Source of the DNA: Planococcus rifietoensis
GTDB lineage: Bacteria; Bacillota; Bacilli; Bacillales_A; Planococcaceae
Assembly: GCF_001465795.2 (NCBI RefSeq)
Contig: NZ_CP013659.2
Location: 2,312,501 to 2,376,500 of the forward strand
Direction: 5' to 3'
Length of the DNA stretch: 64,000 nucleotides
Of this stretch, positions 63,062-64,000 are shown in pieces. The notes under the pieces were generated by a model. It saw only the letters and a program-made list of their open reading frames with translations. It did no database searches and was not told the origin of the DNA. How positions within the stretch are numbered: the stretch's first letter is position 1; each line of letters starts with the position of its first letter. The position numbers and the translations under genes are program-made.

Positions 63062-63330
63062 AACATGAAGCATTCCCACATTTTACGTCGAGTGAACAGA
63101 AGAAAATTTCTTCCCCTCTAAAACTAGAGACGGAGTGAAAGGGGGCTGACGCCTGTGGGACCGCGCGGGCTGGCGAGACAAACGTGCCACGTTCTTCGGC
63201 ACGTTGGCCGGGCACCCGCCCCATCCCCGGGCAGCTGAAAACGCGACGTCCTGTCGCATCAGCTGCATGACTCGCATCCTGCGAGCCCCAAGCAGCCCCC
63301 TGCAACGCAGTCGAAAAGCCGAAGCTTTTC
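63062..63330. repeat. structured repeat B, copy B3
   Basis: GGGGGCTG (63140)...CAGCCCCC (about 63292-63299) closing stem; AACGTGCC/GGCACGTT hairpin; CAGCTG/CAGCTG enclosing GCGAC/GTCGC; CTCGCA/TGCGAG; ends in AAAAGC..GAAGCTTTT. Preceded by the same linker as B2. Confidence 0.85.
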
Positions 63331-63371
63331 CAATCCCTTTTTTCAATCACTTCATTATTAATTCTCACACA

Positions 63372-63399
63372 AAAAGCCGCCCTGGTGAGGACGGCTTTT
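63372..63399 (-). terminator. terminator of the SpoIID/LytB-like gene
   Basis: AAAAGCCG.CC / GG.CGGCTTTT stem, 20 nt past the stop. Confidence 0.9.
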
Positions 63400-63418
63400 G
63401 GTAGATCATCGATACTAT

Positions 63419-64000
63419 TTATTTCACAAATTGGGAAGTGTGTTCGATGGATACGTTCTGGTAATAGAAATTCAAGATTTGTTCGGCGCTGTGGCCGGCT
63501 TTGGAGCGATTATAGGATCCCCACTGGCTCATGCCGATACCGTGGCCGAAGCCGCTGCCGTCCATGACGAAACGGTCTGCTGTGTCCACGACGTCAAAGT
63601 CGACGCTCTTCAAGTTCGCCCCGCCCATCAATGTACGGAAGGCGGTCATGTTTGGTGAGCTGCCTGCTTTGTATGTGATGATGGCTTGGTGCTTTTTCAA
63701 TGATGAACCGATGTATTCGTTGCTTGCTGTTTTCAAGGCAGCTGGAATGACCGATTCGCCGCCAAGATAATAAGCTTGGTCTTTTGTCAGTTTGCTGATT
63801 TGTTCCATATGTTCAGCCGGTAAACGCTCCGGATCTGGGTGCAGCATCAGAATTGGCGAGTTCGTTTTCGCTGCAAGCACAGATCCTGCGAGGGCATCGA
63901 CAAATGAATGCGCGTTGCCGACCACTAGGTTTTTGCCGTTCATCGGTAACAGTCGATTGATTTCCAGGCTGGTTTCGACGCGGTCTTTTCCGCTGATGCG
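63419..64000 (-). CDS. SpoIID/LytB-domain protein with CW_binding_2 repeat, partial (5' end outside window)
   Basis: The last 193 codons of a larger gene. The frame is open to the window edge, upstream of an internal ATG at 63943: it reads RISGKDRVETSLEINRLLP, the start of a CW_binding_2 repeat, and continues NAHSFVDALAGSVLAAKTNSPIL. The final third is the C-terminal part of a SpoIID/LytB domain with the signature GFGHGIGMSQWG. B. subtilis LytB (amidase modifier) has the same two domains. It may stimulate or direct the amidase encoded at 57581. SpoIID itself is a lytic transglycosylase. Confidence 0.88.
   Translation of the reverse strand, partial: RISGKDRVETSLEINRLLPMNGKNLVVGNAHSFVDALAGSVLAAKTNSPILMLHPDPERLPAEHMEQISKLTKDQAYYLGGESVIPAALKTASNEYIGSSLKKHQAIITYKAGSSPNMTAFRTLMGGANLKSVDFDVVDTADRFVMDGSGFGHGIGMSQWGSYNRSKAGHSAEQILNFYYQNVSIEHTSQFVK

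Noticed and set aside
63057..63368. Open frames of 87-103 codons across repeat B3
   Set aside because: Produced by the G+C-rich structured repeat; frame not kept in B1 or B2.
17..64000. tRNA, rRNA, tmRNA, RNase P RNA or 6S RNA genes
   Set aside because: No recognisable conserved core for any of these was seen on either strand; only the TPP riboswitch was clear.

Overview
The window reads as chromosomal DNA of a low- to moderate-G+C Gram-positive bacterium of the Bacillales, most likely the Planococcus/Planomicrobium/Sporosarcina group. This rests on protein family content (lipid II flippase-like, LTA synthase-like, RsbR, ThiW-type ECF component, many CW_binding_2 surface proteins), strong GGAGG-type ribosome sites, frequent GTG/TTG starts and intrinsic terminators. 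No rRNA, tRNA, transposase, integrase, phage gene or CRISPR array was found.

Layout. (1) 0-11.5 kb: small membrane proteins, lipoproteins, a cold-shock gene, an HSL-type esterase and a membrane-anchored MutS-like ATPase. Within it, 6.68-8.09 kb carries four copies of a 34-bp palindrome alternating with single small genes. (2) 11.5-16.9 kb: a 1353-residue surface protein with CW_binding_2 repeats, then a divergent ribose-phosphate pyrophosphokinase. (3) 17-28.8 kb: membrane proteins, an orphan DppB-DppC fused permease, a YdcZ/Crp-like/YdcZ operon, an RsbR paralogue, a SAM methyltransferase, and a MATE pump with its divergent-in-function TetR regulator; pump and regulator share the same 26-bp dyad. 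(4) 29.1-32.7 kb: a TPP-riboswitch-controlled operon tenA-thiM-thiD-thiE-thiW. (5) 34-40.5 kb: AI-2E-type permease, HtrA-like lipoprotein protease and a 1166-residue secreted nuclease. (6) 40.8-45.7 kb: a plus-strand envelope-polymer operon (MurJ-like flippase, PIG-L deacetylase, O-antigen-ligase-like protein, GNAT). (7) 46.7-64 kb: a cell-surface island on the minus strand with two 5'-nucleotidases, a giant subtilase, an N-acetylmuramoyl-L-alanine amidase with a small lipoprotein, an LTA-synthase-like protein and a SpoIID/LytB-like protein running off the window. Five proteins of the window carry CW_binding_2 repeats.

How they fit together: the secreted nuclease, the two 5'-nucleotidases and the wall-bound subtilase look like a scavenging set for extracellular DNA, nucleotides and protein. 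Two of these genes have cre-like sites upstream, suggesting CcpA control. The amidase, lipoprotein and SpoIID-like protein recall the lytABC autolysin set of Bacillus subtilis.

The most unusual signal is non-coding. Two families of intergenic structured repeats (called A and B here) occupy the long gaps at 32.8-33.6, 45.8-46.7, 56.1-56.8 and 62.3-63.3 kb. Nine A copies, all in the same orientation, share a nested hairpin of about 86 nt whose stems vary by compensatory changes. At three loci A is joined to B in the same order. No protein is obviously linked to them, and their function is unknown.
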